From an uncultured Roseibium sp. (GTDB taxonomy: Bacteria > Pseudomonadota > Alphaproteobacteria > Rhizobiales > Stappiaceae): DNA of 64,000 bases. A program made the translations under genes and the position numbers. Location of the stretch: positions 1,028,001 to 1,092,000 of the forward strand of contig NZ_OY769915.1 in the NCBI RefSeq assembly GCF_963669205.1. The letters are read 5' to 3'. Positions 16,515-24,281 of the stretch are shown here, in pieces (position 1 is the stretch's first letter; each line of letters begins with the position of its first letter). The notes under the pieces are model-generated. The model did no database searches. It saw nothing but the letters and a program-made list of their open reading frames with translations, and had not been told where the DNA came from.

Positions 16515-17537
16515 TCAGCGGCTGCTCCACCTGGAAAAGAGCGAGGTTGAAAGCACCCGGTCGCCGCCTTCCTCGCCGATGACGAGTTCGCCCGATTCCA
16601 ATAGCCCGCCCTGGTCGGCGAGCGTCTCCGCCATCAGTTCGTGGATGGACAGAAAACTGGAGCGGATCGCATAGGCTGTCAGGATCATGAACAGCGAGTC
16701 TCCGGTCAGCAATTGGCGCAGGTCACTGAGCATGCCCGGCAGGCTGGTGTAGAGATCCCAGACTTCCCCCTTGGGGCCGCGCCCGTATTTCGGCGGATCC
16801 AGAATGATGCCGTCATAGGTGTTGCCCCGGCGCACTTCCCGGGCAACGAACTTAGCGGCATCCTCGCAGATCCACCGGATCGGCAGATCTTCCAGTCCGG
16901 AGAGCGCCTGGTTCTCGCGCGCATAGCCGATGGCCTTCTTAGAGGCATCCACATGGGTCACCTGAGCGCCCTCGGTGGCCGGCAGAAGCGACGCCAGGCC
17001 TGTGTAGCCGAACAGGTTCAGGATCTTCAGCGGCCTGTCCGGAGCGCGTGCGCGCTCGGCGCGCACCTTGCCATTGACCCAGTCCCAGTGCGCCGCCTGT
17101 TCGGGAAACACACCGACGTGCCGGAAAGACATGAAGCGGCCGTTGTAGCGGACCGGGCCGTAGGACATCGGCCAGGTCTCGGGCACGTCGCCGGAAAACT
17201 TCCAGCGTCCCGGCCCTTCCTCTTCCGTATCGCCGGAGAAGACCGCGTCTGCGCGGTTCCAGATACTGGCCTTGAGTTTGCGCGTTCCCATCGCCTGGGG
17301 CTCCGGCCGGACGATGGTGAAGCGGCCGTAGCGCTCGAGCTTTTCGCCCGCGCCCATGTCGAGCAGGCGATAATCCTTCCAGCCCCCGGTTTCCAGGATC
17401 AACGGCCAGGATTGTACGGGAGGGCTGCCATGGGGGGCAAAGGCTGCGGCGTCGATCTGCTTCGCCAAGACGGTTTCTCGCTGGATTTCGGGTTTGTCCG
17501 CTTCCGCATAGTCCTCCGGGCGGGCAAGGTCAATCAC
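16515..17537 (-). CDS. Class I SAM-dependent rRNA methyltransferase (RlmI/RlmK-like)
   Basis: A 340-residue methyltransferase. Motif I is ILNLFGYTGLASLLPA (about residue 165), followed by THVDASKKAIGYARENQ, and the catalytic-loop motif DPPKYGRGPKGE (about 245), a combination typical of the COG1092 family that methylates C5 of cytosine in 23S rRNA. The catalytic Cys seen in RlmI cannot be assigned, so a different base or position is possible. The start codon is GTG at 17537. The gene is convergent with the RND gene (6-bp gap) and lies downstream of the chemoreceptor but is separated from it by a terminator. Confidence 0.82.
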   Translation of the reverse strand: MIDLARPEDYAEADKPEIQRETVLAKQIDAAAFAPHGSPPVQSWPLILETGGWKDYRLLDMGAGEKLERYGRFTIVRPEPQAMGTRKLKASIWNRADAVFSGDTEEEGPGRWKFSGDVPETWPMSYGPVRYNGRFMSFRHVGVFPEQAAHWDWVNGKVRAERARAPDRPLKILNLFGYTGLASLLPATEGAQVTHVDASKKAIGYARENQALSGLEDLPIRWICEDAAKFVAREVRRGNTYDGIILDPPKYGRGPKGEVWDLYTSLPGMLSDLRQLLTGDSLFMILTAYAIRSSFLSIHELMAETLADQGGLLESGELVIGEEGGDRVLSTSLFSRWSSR

Positions 17538-17555
17538 CGAGCGGGCCGGAGAACG

Positions 17556-17585
17556 AAAAAGGGCGGAGTGCCCGGCACTCCGCCC
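17556..17585 (-). terminator. Rho-independent terminator of the chemoreceptor gene
   Basis: A perfect 10-bp stem, gggcggagtg (17561-17570) with cactccgccc (17576-17585) and a 5-base loop, is followed on the minus strand by five T residues. It separates the chemoreceptor transcript from the downstream methyltransferase gene. Confidence 0.9.
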
Positions 17586-17607
17586 CGATATTGGATGGCC
17601 CGGTTGA

Positions 17608-20043
17608 TCAGGCTGCGGCGACCTCCGACAGGAACTGTTCGACTTCCTGCTTCAGCTGGTCGGTCTTTTCCGTCAACTCTCCCGATGCGGACAGAACCAT
17701 GTCGGCCGAGGACGATGTCTGGTCGACGGCCTGTGACAGCTGGGTCATGGACGAGGACACCGCTCCTGTGCCTTGGGCGGCACGCTGGACGTTCTGCGAG
17801 ATCTCCGCGGTCGCCGCGCCCTGCTCCTCGACCGCGGATGCGATGGCGGTGGTGTAGCTGTTCACCTCGTTCATGGTTTCGGCGATCGCGCCGATGGCGA
17901 CGACCGAATCCTTCGTGGCGTTCTGGATCTCGGTGATCTGGGAACTGATTTCCTCGGTCGCCCGTGACGTCTGCGTCGCCAGTTCCTTCACCTCTGCGGC
18001 GACAACCGCAAAACCCTTGCCCGCTTCGCCGGCGCGGGCGGCTTCAATGGTCGCGTTGAGCGCGAGCAGGTTGGTCTGTTCGGCAATGGCCTGGATCAGC
18101 GTGACCACTTCACCGATTTTGGTTGCCGCTTCCGCCAGACCTTCGACCTTTTCGTTGGTCTCCCGTGTCCCGGTTGTCGCACGTCCCACGATCTCCGTGG
18201 TCTGTGCAACCTGGCGAGAAATCTCGCCGATGGAGGCGGCAAGTTCTTCCGCCGCGCTGGCAACCGTCTGAACATTCGTCGTGGTCTCGTTGGACGACGA
18301 CTGGGTCTCGTTCGCGTAACCGGCGCTGTCACGCGCGATTTCCGTCAGGGCCTGGGCGGTATTGTCGAGACCGCCGGCCGTCGAGGCAACGGAGCCGAGC
18401 GCATCTTCAGCGGTCGCGCGGAAGCCGTTGATCAGGTCGTCGACCCTCTGCTGACGGGCGTGACGGGCTTCTTCTTCCTGCGCACTCTGCTCCTGGAGAT
18501 GCGCGCGCTCGACCGCATTGTCGCGGAAGACCTGAACCGTGCGGCTCATGTTGCCGATTTCGTCGCCGCGCTCGATGCCCGGAATGTCGACTTCATTGTC
18601 GCCGTTGGCGAGCCTGTCCATGACATTCGTGATCGTCTGGATCGGTTTGGTGATCGCCATGTTGAGGATGAAGGCGAGGCCGACGCCGCCGAGGATTGCG
18701 AGCAGGATCGTCATGATGATCTGCAGCTCAGCCGAGCCTGCGGCGCTGTTGGCGGCCTTGGACTGTTCGCTGGAGATCGCGGCAATGTCGCCGTTGACCT
18801 GGCGTGTCAGGCTGTCGAGTTGCTGGCGCTTTGCAAGAAGTTCGGTTTTCGCCGTCAGCATTTCCTTGAAGGACTTGTCCAGCGTTGCGACCGATGTCGC
18901 GATCGCCTCGATGGCTTCCGCCGCAGAGGGCATTACGTTGGCGTATTTGACGAGTTCTTCTTCGAGCGCGACCACGTTGGAGATCTGGGTTTCAACCGCA
19001 GACTTGTCTTCGACGCCGAAGGATCCGAACAGGTACAGCAATTCTGCACGCGCCGACTCCGATGCCTTGCTCAGCGACTTCGCCTTGTCCGAGATCGCAC
19101 GGATCGTGGCGAGCCGCGTCGACGCCGTCAGGGCGTCGCTTTTTGCCGTCTCGACGACGGGGGCGACCTGCTTCAGAACCTCCTCGGTCTGGGCATTCAT
19201 TTCCTCGATACCCGTGCCGACGGCGAGGCGCGCTTCATAGCCTTCCGAAAAGCCGAGCTCCCTGTTGAGGTTTTCAACGACATCGAGGAGGTTATTGGTT
19301 TTGGCGGCAAGTTGTGCCAGCGTCTTGGGCTGCATGCCCTCGATCTGCTTCATCCGGATCTGCTTTGCCGATGCGACCAGCTCGCTCGCGGTCTGGATGG
19401 CGCTTTGCAGCGCGTCACCCTGCAGGTTGCCGTTTCCTTCCAGGTAGAGAAGCTGGATCTGCGTGACGCCGTCCTTCAGTTCGAAGATCCCGCGCTGGAT
19501 GGCTGCAGCATCGTCAAGACGGCTGTCTGCGGAGAACGCCTCCGCGCTGACCTGTTTTTCCTCGGTCAGCACGGCATCGCTGATGGTAAAGGCCAGTTGT
19601 CCGAGGTCGGACGTGCTGTCTTGCAGGGTTGCAAGACGCTCGGCCTGCTGGTTCGTCTGCGCCACCACTTCACCGAACGTTGTCTCGAATTTGGTCACGG
19701 CTTCCTTCGCACCGGCCACCTGGCTTTCGGCTTCCGGATTGCCCGAGACCTCGTGTTCCAGTTCCTGAAGAGAGGCGCTCAGCTTGCCGATCTCTTGGTT
19801 GACCGCCTCGCTCAACTCCGGTGTCGGGTTGTTGAGATAGTCTTCCCGCTTGATCGAGGTAGCCTGCACCTGGCCGGCGACCTGGGCCGCATGATCTGCA
19901 ACCACGAAACTGGACGAGAGGTTCTGGATGGCGAAGTACCCGACGGCTCCGACAACGGCTGTCAGGAGCAAAACGGCGAAGAAGCCGCCACCGACCTTGA
20001 AGCCGAACTTCAGGTCAACCAAAGATTTCAGAATCTGTTTCAT
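17608..20043 (-). CDS. Methyl-accepting chemotaxis protein with long periplasmic helical domain
   Basis: An 811-residue chemoreceptor. Membrane segment 1 (about 16-40), a roughly 400-residue all-helical periplasmic region (about 42-438, consistent with a helical bimodular HBM-type sensor), membrane segment 2 (about 440-463), HAMP (about 460-515) and a signalling domain with the hairpin tip EQTNLLALNATIEAARAGEA (about 655-675). The C-terminus ends EVAAA, so there is no CheR/CheB tethering pentapeptide. The start at 20043 directly precedes the first membrane segment and has GGGGATC upstream; an upstream in-frame ATG at 20181 would add 46 unconserved residues. Ligand unknown; HBM receptors often sense organic acids. 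Confidence 0.9.
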   Translation of the reverse strand: MKQILKSLVDLKFGFKVGGGFFAVLLLTAVVGAVGYFAIQNLSSSFVVADHAAQVAGQVQATSIKREDYLNNPTPELSEAVNQEIGKLSASLQELEHEVSGNPEAESQVAGAKEAVTKFETTFGEVVAQTNQQAERLATLQDSTSDLGQLAFTISDAVLTEEKQVSAEAFSADSRLDDAAAIQRGIFELKDGVTQIQLLYLEGNGNLQGDALQSAIQTASELVASAKQIRMKQIEGMQPKTLAQLAAKTNNLLDVVENLNRELGFSEGYEARLAVGTGIEEMNAQTEEVLKQVAPVVETAKSDALTASTRLATIRAISDKAKSLSKASESARAELLYLFGSFGVEDKSAVETQISNVVALEEELVKYANVMPSAAEAIEAIATSVATLDKSFKEMLTAKTELLAKRQQLDSLTRQVNGDIAAISSEQSKAANSAAGSAELQIIMTILLAILGGVGLAFILNMAITKPIQTITNVMDRLANGDNEVDIPGIERGDEIGNMSRTVQVFRDNAVERAHLQEQSAQEEEARHARQQRVDDLINGFRATAEDALGSVASTAGGLDNTAQALTEIARDSAGYANETQSSSNETTTNVQTVASAAEELAASIGEISRQVAQTTEIVGRATTGTRETNEKVEGLAEAATKIGEVVTLIQAIAEQTNLLALNATIEAARAGEAGKGFAVVAAEVKELATQTSRATEEISSQITEIQNATKDSVVAIGAIAETMNEVNSYTTAIASAVEEQGAATAEISQNVQRAAQGTGAVSSSMTQLSQAVDQTSSSADMVLSASGELTEKTDQLKQEVEQFLSEVAAA

Positions 20044-20224
20044 ACGATCCCCGCGTGGCTGTATTACAGCGTTTCCCTGCAGCGAGTTTCGCGGCAAGCA
20101 ATGAATTTTGCGTAAATCGAGTGCGTATTTCTCACGCGGGGGTATACATGTTGATTGTAATAAATGCGTATTCAGTTTCATTTCACTTCGTCAAAAACGG
20201 CACAAGACCTTTTTGACTGGAAAT

Positions 20225-20983
20225 TCACACGTGTTGTCCGCCGTTGATGTGGATCTCGGATCCCGTTACGTAAGAACTACGCTCGGAACACAGATAGAAA
20301 ATCGTGTCGGCAACTTCATCGGGTAGCCCCAGTCGCCTGAGCGGAATGTCCTCCACCAGCTTCTCGGTTCCCGGTGAAAGAATGGACGTATCGATCTCGC
20401 CCGGCGCGATGGCATTGACTCGGATACGGTGCGGTCCGAAGTCGGCGGCCATCTCGCGGGTCAGGGCGGCAAGGGCGGCCTTTGAGGTCGCATAGGCGGT
20501 GCCCGCGAAGGGATGAACATGCATCCCGGCAATGGAGGTCACGTTGACCACGGAGCCGCCGGCGGATTTCAGTTCCTCGAAGAGGCCGCGGCCGAGCAAT
20601 ATGGGCGCGAAGAAATTGACCTGAAATACGGTGCGCCACTCGTGCATCGCCGTGTTGAGCGAGTTGAGCCGCTTTCCTTCGGACCCCTTCGGGCTGATGC
20701 CGGCATTGTTTACCAGCGCATTCAGCTGTGAGCCGTTCGCCTCGAGACGCTTGCGGATTTCCTGAACGGCGAATCCGAGATTCTCCGGGTCGGACAGATC
20801 GACCTGAATGTGGTCTTCCGGCCCCATGGGCCAGGGGCACTTGTCCGAAAAGGCCTGGCGCGAACAGGTGATGACGCGCCAGCCTTCCGCCGAAAACCGC
20901 TTGACGGTGGCGTGCCCGATGCCGCGGCTTGCGCCGGTCAGGACGAGTGTCGGGCGGGTATCGGATGTGTCCTGGCCGCTCAT
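20225..20983 (-). CDS. SDR family NAD(P)-dependent oxidoreductase
   Basis: A 252-residue classical short-chain dehydrogenase. The cofactor loop is TGASRGIG (about residues 16-23), the structural NNAG motif is ALVNNAGIS (about 90), the catalytic Ser lies in VNVTSIAGM (about 148) and the YxxxK pair in YATSKAAL (about 163-167). The C-terminal VTGSEIHINGGQHV is the usual family ending. Substrate is not predictable; the neighbours (chemoreceptor, iron-storage genes) give no hint. Confidence 0.9.
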   Translation of the reverse strand: MSGQDTSDTRPTLVLTGASRGIGHATVKRFSAEGWRVITCSRQAFSDKCPWPMGPEDHIQVDLSDPENLGFAVQEIRKRLEANGSQLNALVNNAGISPKGSEGKRLNSLNTAMHEWRTVFQVNFFAPILLGRGLFEELKSAGGSVVNVTSIAGMHVHPFAGTAYATSKAALAALTREMAADFGPHRIRVNAIAPGEIDTSILSPGTEKLVEDIPLRRLGLPDEVADTIFYLCSERSSYVTGSEIHINGGQHV

Positions 20984-21036
20984 GTCGGTTTCCTGTCAGT
21001 TGAGGGACGAGTCAGAAAAAGTTGACTCTTATAGTA

Positions 21037-21062
21037 GGGTTTCGTTATTGCGCATGAAACCC
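21037..21062. promoter_or_regulatory. Inverted repeat upstream of the ferredoxin/bacterioferritin genes
   Basis: gggtttc (21037-21043) and gaaaccc (21056-21062) form a perfect 7-bp dyad with a 12-base spacer, 46 bp before the ferredoxin start. A TTGACT hexamer lies at 21022-21027. The position suits an operator for an iron-responsive regulator, but the sequence matches no Fur, Irr or RirA box that I can confirm. Confidence 0.35.
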
Positions 21063-21108
21063 CGAATGCCAATATGGTCGGATAACCGGACCCTTTGCGA
21101 ACCCTACA

Positions 21109-21351
21109 ATGATCGTCTGCTCCTGTAATGTCCTTTCTGAGAAGCAGCTTCGTGAAGCGGCTGAAGAAATGCGCGCCGACCCGAACGGCAAGGTGCCGAC
21201 ACCCGGGGCGGTGTTCCGGCACCTGGGCTGCAGGCCGAGATGCGGCAGCTGTTTTCCGTCCGTGATTGACATCATTCATGAAAAGGGGTCTGAAGAAGCA
21301 GGGGGTGCCGAGTCCGGGCCTGCAACCCTGAAACGCGCCGCGGGCCGATAG
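21109..21351 (+). CDS. bfd: Bacterioferritin-associated ferredoxin (BFD-type [2Fe-2S] protein)
   Basis: An 80-residue protein whose first 65 residues form a BFD-like [2Fe-2S] domain. The cluster ligands are visible as MIVCSC at the N-terminus and a C-x3-C-x2-C group in GCRPRCGSC (about residues 40-48). Known Bfd proteins bind bacterioferritin and pass electrons to the ferric core so that stored iron is released. The gene lies 15 bp upstream of bacterioferritin and must be co-transcribed. The C-terminal 15-20 residues are an Ala/Gly/Glu tail outside the domain. Confidence 0.9.
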   Translation: MIVCSCNVLSEKQLREAAEEMRADPNGKVPTPGAVFRHLGCRPRCGSCFPSVIDIIHEKGSEEAGGAESGPATLKRAAGR

Positions 21352-21366
21352 TCAGAGGAGAACCTG

Positions 21367-21852
21367 ATGAAGGGTGAAGCACAAGTTATCGAATACCTGA
21401 ACAAGGCCCTGCGTCACGAACTGACCGCGGTCAACCAGTACTGGGTCCATGCGCGGCTCCTCGCCGACTGGGGTTTCGGCAAGCTCGCCGACAAGGAACT
21501 GGAAGAAGCCGACGAGGAGCGCCAGCACGCCCAGGACCTCATGGACCGGATCATATTCCTGGAAGGTCTTCCGAACCTGCAGACGCTGGATCCGCTCAGG
21601 ATCGGGCAGAATGTCAAGGAATGCCTGGAAGGGGATCTGGCGGCGGAGTATGTCGCGCGGGCCCTCTACCATGAAGCGCGCGAGATTTGCCGCGACCTCG
21701 GCGACTACGTTTCAATGGAACTCTTCGAAAAGCTGCTGAGCGATGAGGAGAGCCACATCGATTTTCTGGAAACCCAGCTCGACCTGATCGAGCGGATCGG
21801 TATCGATAACTATTCCCTGCTGCAGGCGAAGTCGGCCGATCAGGCGGAATGA
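21367..21852 (+). CDS. bfr: Bacterioferritin lacking the haem-ligand methionine
   Basis: A 161-residue four-helix-bundle iron-storage protein that aligns without gaps to E. coli Bfr from residue 1 to about 150 (MKGEAQVIEYLNKALRHELT). All six di-iron ferroxidase ligands are present: Glu18, Glu51, His54, Glu94, Glu127 and His130. The haem-coordinating Met52 is replaced by Arg (cgc at 21520-21522, context EADEERQHAQ). A homodimer of this protein therefore should not bind haem through the usual bis-Met mode. It may be a haem-free Bfr or the non-haem partner of a second Bfr encoded elsewhere. It is co-transcribed with the ferredoxin gene. Confidence 0.93.
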   Translation: MKGEAQVIEYLNKALRHELTAVNQYWVHARLLADWGFGKLADKELEEADEERQHAQDLMDRIIFLEGLPNLQTLDPLRIGQNVKECLEGDLAAEYVARALYHEAREICRDLGDYVSMELFEKLLSDEESHIDFLETQLDLIERIGIDNYSLLQAKSADQAE

Positions 21853-21856
21853 CGCG

Positions 21857-22570
21857 TCAGCGTTGAGCCGACACCGGCAGCGGCCGGGTGGAACCGGAGT
21901 ATCCCGCACCCGGGTCCCGGCCATCGAGATAGTGGATCATGCCGCCGGCCGCCACCGCATCGTCCTGATCGTGGGTGACCAGAAGAACCGGCAGGTTCTT
22001 TTCACGCGCTAGACGGAAAACAAGATCGCGGACGCCGGCTCTGCGGGTCTGGTCGAGGCTCGAAAAGGGCTCGTCGAGCAGCAGTGCCTTCGGATCCGCC
22101 AGAAGCGTTCGCATCAGGGCGACACGTGTTTGCTGTCCGCCTGAAAGCGTTGCCGGATCGCGGCCGGCAAATCCCGCAAGCCCGACGTCCTCAAGGGCGC
22201 TCTGGGCAATCTCCACCCTTTGTGACCGTTTGCTGATCGAGGCCGGAATCGCGAACAGGAGGTTCTGCAACACGGACATGTGCGGGAAGAGCAGGGGCGC
22301 TTGAAACATCAGCCCGATATGGCGCTCCTGCGCGGGCCGTCCGGTCAGGTCCTCACCGTCCAGGAAAAGTCTGCCTTCCGCCTGGAAGTCCGGCTTCAGG
22401 AAACCGGCAATGAAGTCCAGCAGGCTGGACTTTCCACTGCCGCTTTCCCCCATGATGGTCAGGATGCTTCCCGGCGGGATCCGGCAGTCGATGCTGATAA
22501 GCGGTGCCCCTCCCAGACGGAGGCAGACCGCCTCCAGAACGAGGCCGGATGTGTCTTCTTGTGCACCCAT
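21857..22570 (-). CDS. ynjD: ABC transporter ATP-binding protein, YnjD-like
   Basis: A 237-residue ABC ATPase. Walker A is GESGSGKSS (about residues 36-44), the signature is LSGGQQTRVA (about 137), Walker B is ALLLDEPFSSLD (about 155) and the switch His lies in VTHDQDD (about 193). It is the last gene of a three-gene minus-strand operon with the permease (6-bp gap) and binding protein. This gene order and the fused permease match YnjBCD of E. coli, an uncharacterised importer related to thiamine and ferric-ion systems. It is convergent with bfr (4-bp gap). Confidence 0.85.
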   Translation of the reverse strand: MGAQEDTSGLVLEAVCLRLGGAPLISIDCRIPPGSILTIMGESGSGKSSLLDFIAGFLKPDFQAEGRLFLDGEDLTGRPAQERHIGLMFQAPLLFPHMSVLQNLLFAIPASISKRSQRVEIAQSALEDVGLAGFAGRDPATLSGGQQTRVALMRTLLADPKALLLDEPFSSLDQTRRAGVRDLVFRLAREKNLPVLLVTHDQDDAVAAGGMIHYLDGRDPGAGYSGSTRPLPVSAQR

Positions 22571-22576
22571 CCGAGT

Positions 22577-24277
22577 TTACCTTTCCAGCCGCATCGCGGC
22601 ACGGTTTCTGAATACCAGAGAAGGAACCAGGGCCGCGACAACAAACACGGCAAGCGGAATGATCAACTGGAGAACCGCGTAGAGCGCTGCGACCTGGCGG
22701 TTGCCGCCGCTGGCCAGTGCCACGCTTTCCGTTGTGACGGTCACCACGCGTCCCGCACCGATCATCAGCGTTGGAAGATATTGCCCGACCGAGACGGCGG
22801 CCGCCACGGCGAATGTCACCAGGACCGGCCGGAGCAGAAGCGGCAGCCTTATCTGCCAGAATACCTTGACCCTGGATGCCCCCATGGACATGGCCACTTT
22901 GGCGTAGCGCGGGTCGAGCCGGTTCCACGGATCGCTCAGGGCGAGAAAGGCGTAGGGAAACACGAACACGAGATGGGCAAGCAGGACCGCTTGGAACGTC
23001 CCGCTCAGACCACCGAGAAGAAACAGCATCTGCAGCCCGAACAGGAAGCTGATCTGCGGCAGCAGGAGCGGCAGAAAGATCAGGATGTTGAGTTGTCCCC
23101 GCGCCGGGAGGTCACGGAAACTGCGTGCGTCGAGCAGCCACAAGGCGAGTGCCGTGGCAGCGCCCGCCGTTGCAAAGGCAAGGGCGAGCGTTGCCGCAAG
23201 CGCAGGCGCTCCCATGCCGAAGGCATCCGCCATGCGCCCGAGGCTCCAAGACTGTGGCAGGACGGCGGGGAACCACCAGGACCTTGCCGCCGTCCATATG
23301 GCAAGCAGCGCCATGGACGACGTCATGACGGCAACAATCAGGATCATCGGAATGAGGCCGGCCTGCCGGGCAGGGAAATCGCTCCGCCGGCGGTGTCCGC
23401 TCGCATATCGCGACGTTTGCCAAAGTCCTGCGAGGGCTTCGATGCCTAGGTAAGTCAGCAAGGCGGACGCGCTGACCAGAAGCTGCAGCAGGGCACCGGC
23501 GGACGCCATCAGCCGTTTGCTCAGGTCGGGGTCGTTCATCCAGGCGACAAGACGGGGCGCGAGCGGCGGCGGCGTTGTGGGTCCGAGGATTTGCGCCACA
23601 TCAACCACCGAGGTTGAATAGGCGATCACCGCCAGCATGGGCAGACGGATCAGCGGGTAGATCTGCGGCAAAACCACCTTGAAAAAGACGCTCATCCGGC
23701 CATAACCGAGGCTCGCCCCGGCCTTGTAGAAGTCCTTGATATGCGGCCTGTTGAGCGCTGCGAGCGTCATCAGGAACAGGAACGGGACTTCCTTCGCCAC
23801 GAGCCCGAAGGTCATTGCGAGACCTGCGGGATCGTTCAGGATCAGCACGTCCGGCGGCCTGCTCCAGCCGGTTGCCCACGGCGAGAAAAGGCGGACGAGA
23901 AAACCGGACGGTGCGATCAGGAACGCGAGCCCGATCGCCGCGGCGGCATGTGGAACGGACAGAAGCGGTGACAGGAAGCGGGTCACACGCTGGAAGGTGC
24001 GGGTGCCTGCCCAGCCGGCGCTGAAGACCAGGACGATGGCCAGCGACAGGAGCGATGCGGCCAGTCCGGTGCCGAAGCTGAGCAGGACCGATCTTGAAAG
24101 CCCGGGCATCTCCAGAAGACTGTGCAGCGGAGCGAGCGAAAGCGACGTGTAGCCAAGCACCGGCAGATACCCGAAGGCGGGCAGGATGGTCCCCGCCAGT
24201 CCGGCCAGAACCGGGCCGGCCAGCAGGATCACCACGAGCAGGGTCGGAATGTTGAATATGCGGCCTTGTGCCGGCAA
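22577..24277 (-). CDS. ynjC: ABC transporter fused permease, YnjC-like
   Basis: A 566-residue inner-membrane protein built from two BinPDT-type permease halves in one chain, with about twelve membrane segments. An EAA-type loop is visible in each half (KAGASLGYGRMSVFFKVVLP, about residue 190, and AMSMGASRVKVFWQIRLP, about 475). Single-chain double permeases are characteristic of YnjC and FbpB/ThiP-like systems. No ATG fits the N-terminus; a TTG at 24277 starts just before the first membrane segment and 4 bp after the binding-protein stop. An ATG at 24412 is in frame but would overlap the preceding gene by 131 bp and add a basic, unconserved leader. Confidence 0.82.
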   Translation of the reverse strand: MPAQGRIFNIPTLLVVILLAGPVLAGLAGTILPAFGYLPVLGYTSLSLAPLHSLLEMPGLSRSVLLSFGTGLAASLLSLAIVLVFSAGWAGTRTFQRVTRFLSPLLSVPHAAAAIGLAFLIAPSGFLVRLFSPWATGWSRPPDVLILNDPAGLAMTFGLVAKEVPFLFLMTLAALNRPHIKDFYKAGASLGYGRMSVFFKVVLPQIYPLIRLPMLAVIAYSTSVVDVAQILGPTTPPPLAPRLVAWMNDPDLSKRLMASAGALLQLLVSASALLTYLGIEALAGLWQTSRYASGHRRRSDFPARQAGLIPMILIVAVMTSSMALLAIWTAARSWWFPAVLPQSWSLGRMADAFGMGAPALAATLALAFATAGAATALALWLLDARSFRDLPARGQLNILIFLPLLLPQISFLFGLQMLFLLGGLSGTFQAVLLAHLVFVFPYAFLALSDPWNRLDPRYAKVAMSMGASRVKVFWQIRLPLLLRPVLVTFAVAAAVSVGQYLPTLMIGAGRVVTVTTESVALASGGNRQVAALYAVLQLIIPLAVFVVAALVPSLVFRNRAAMRLER

Positions 24278-24281
24278 TAGC

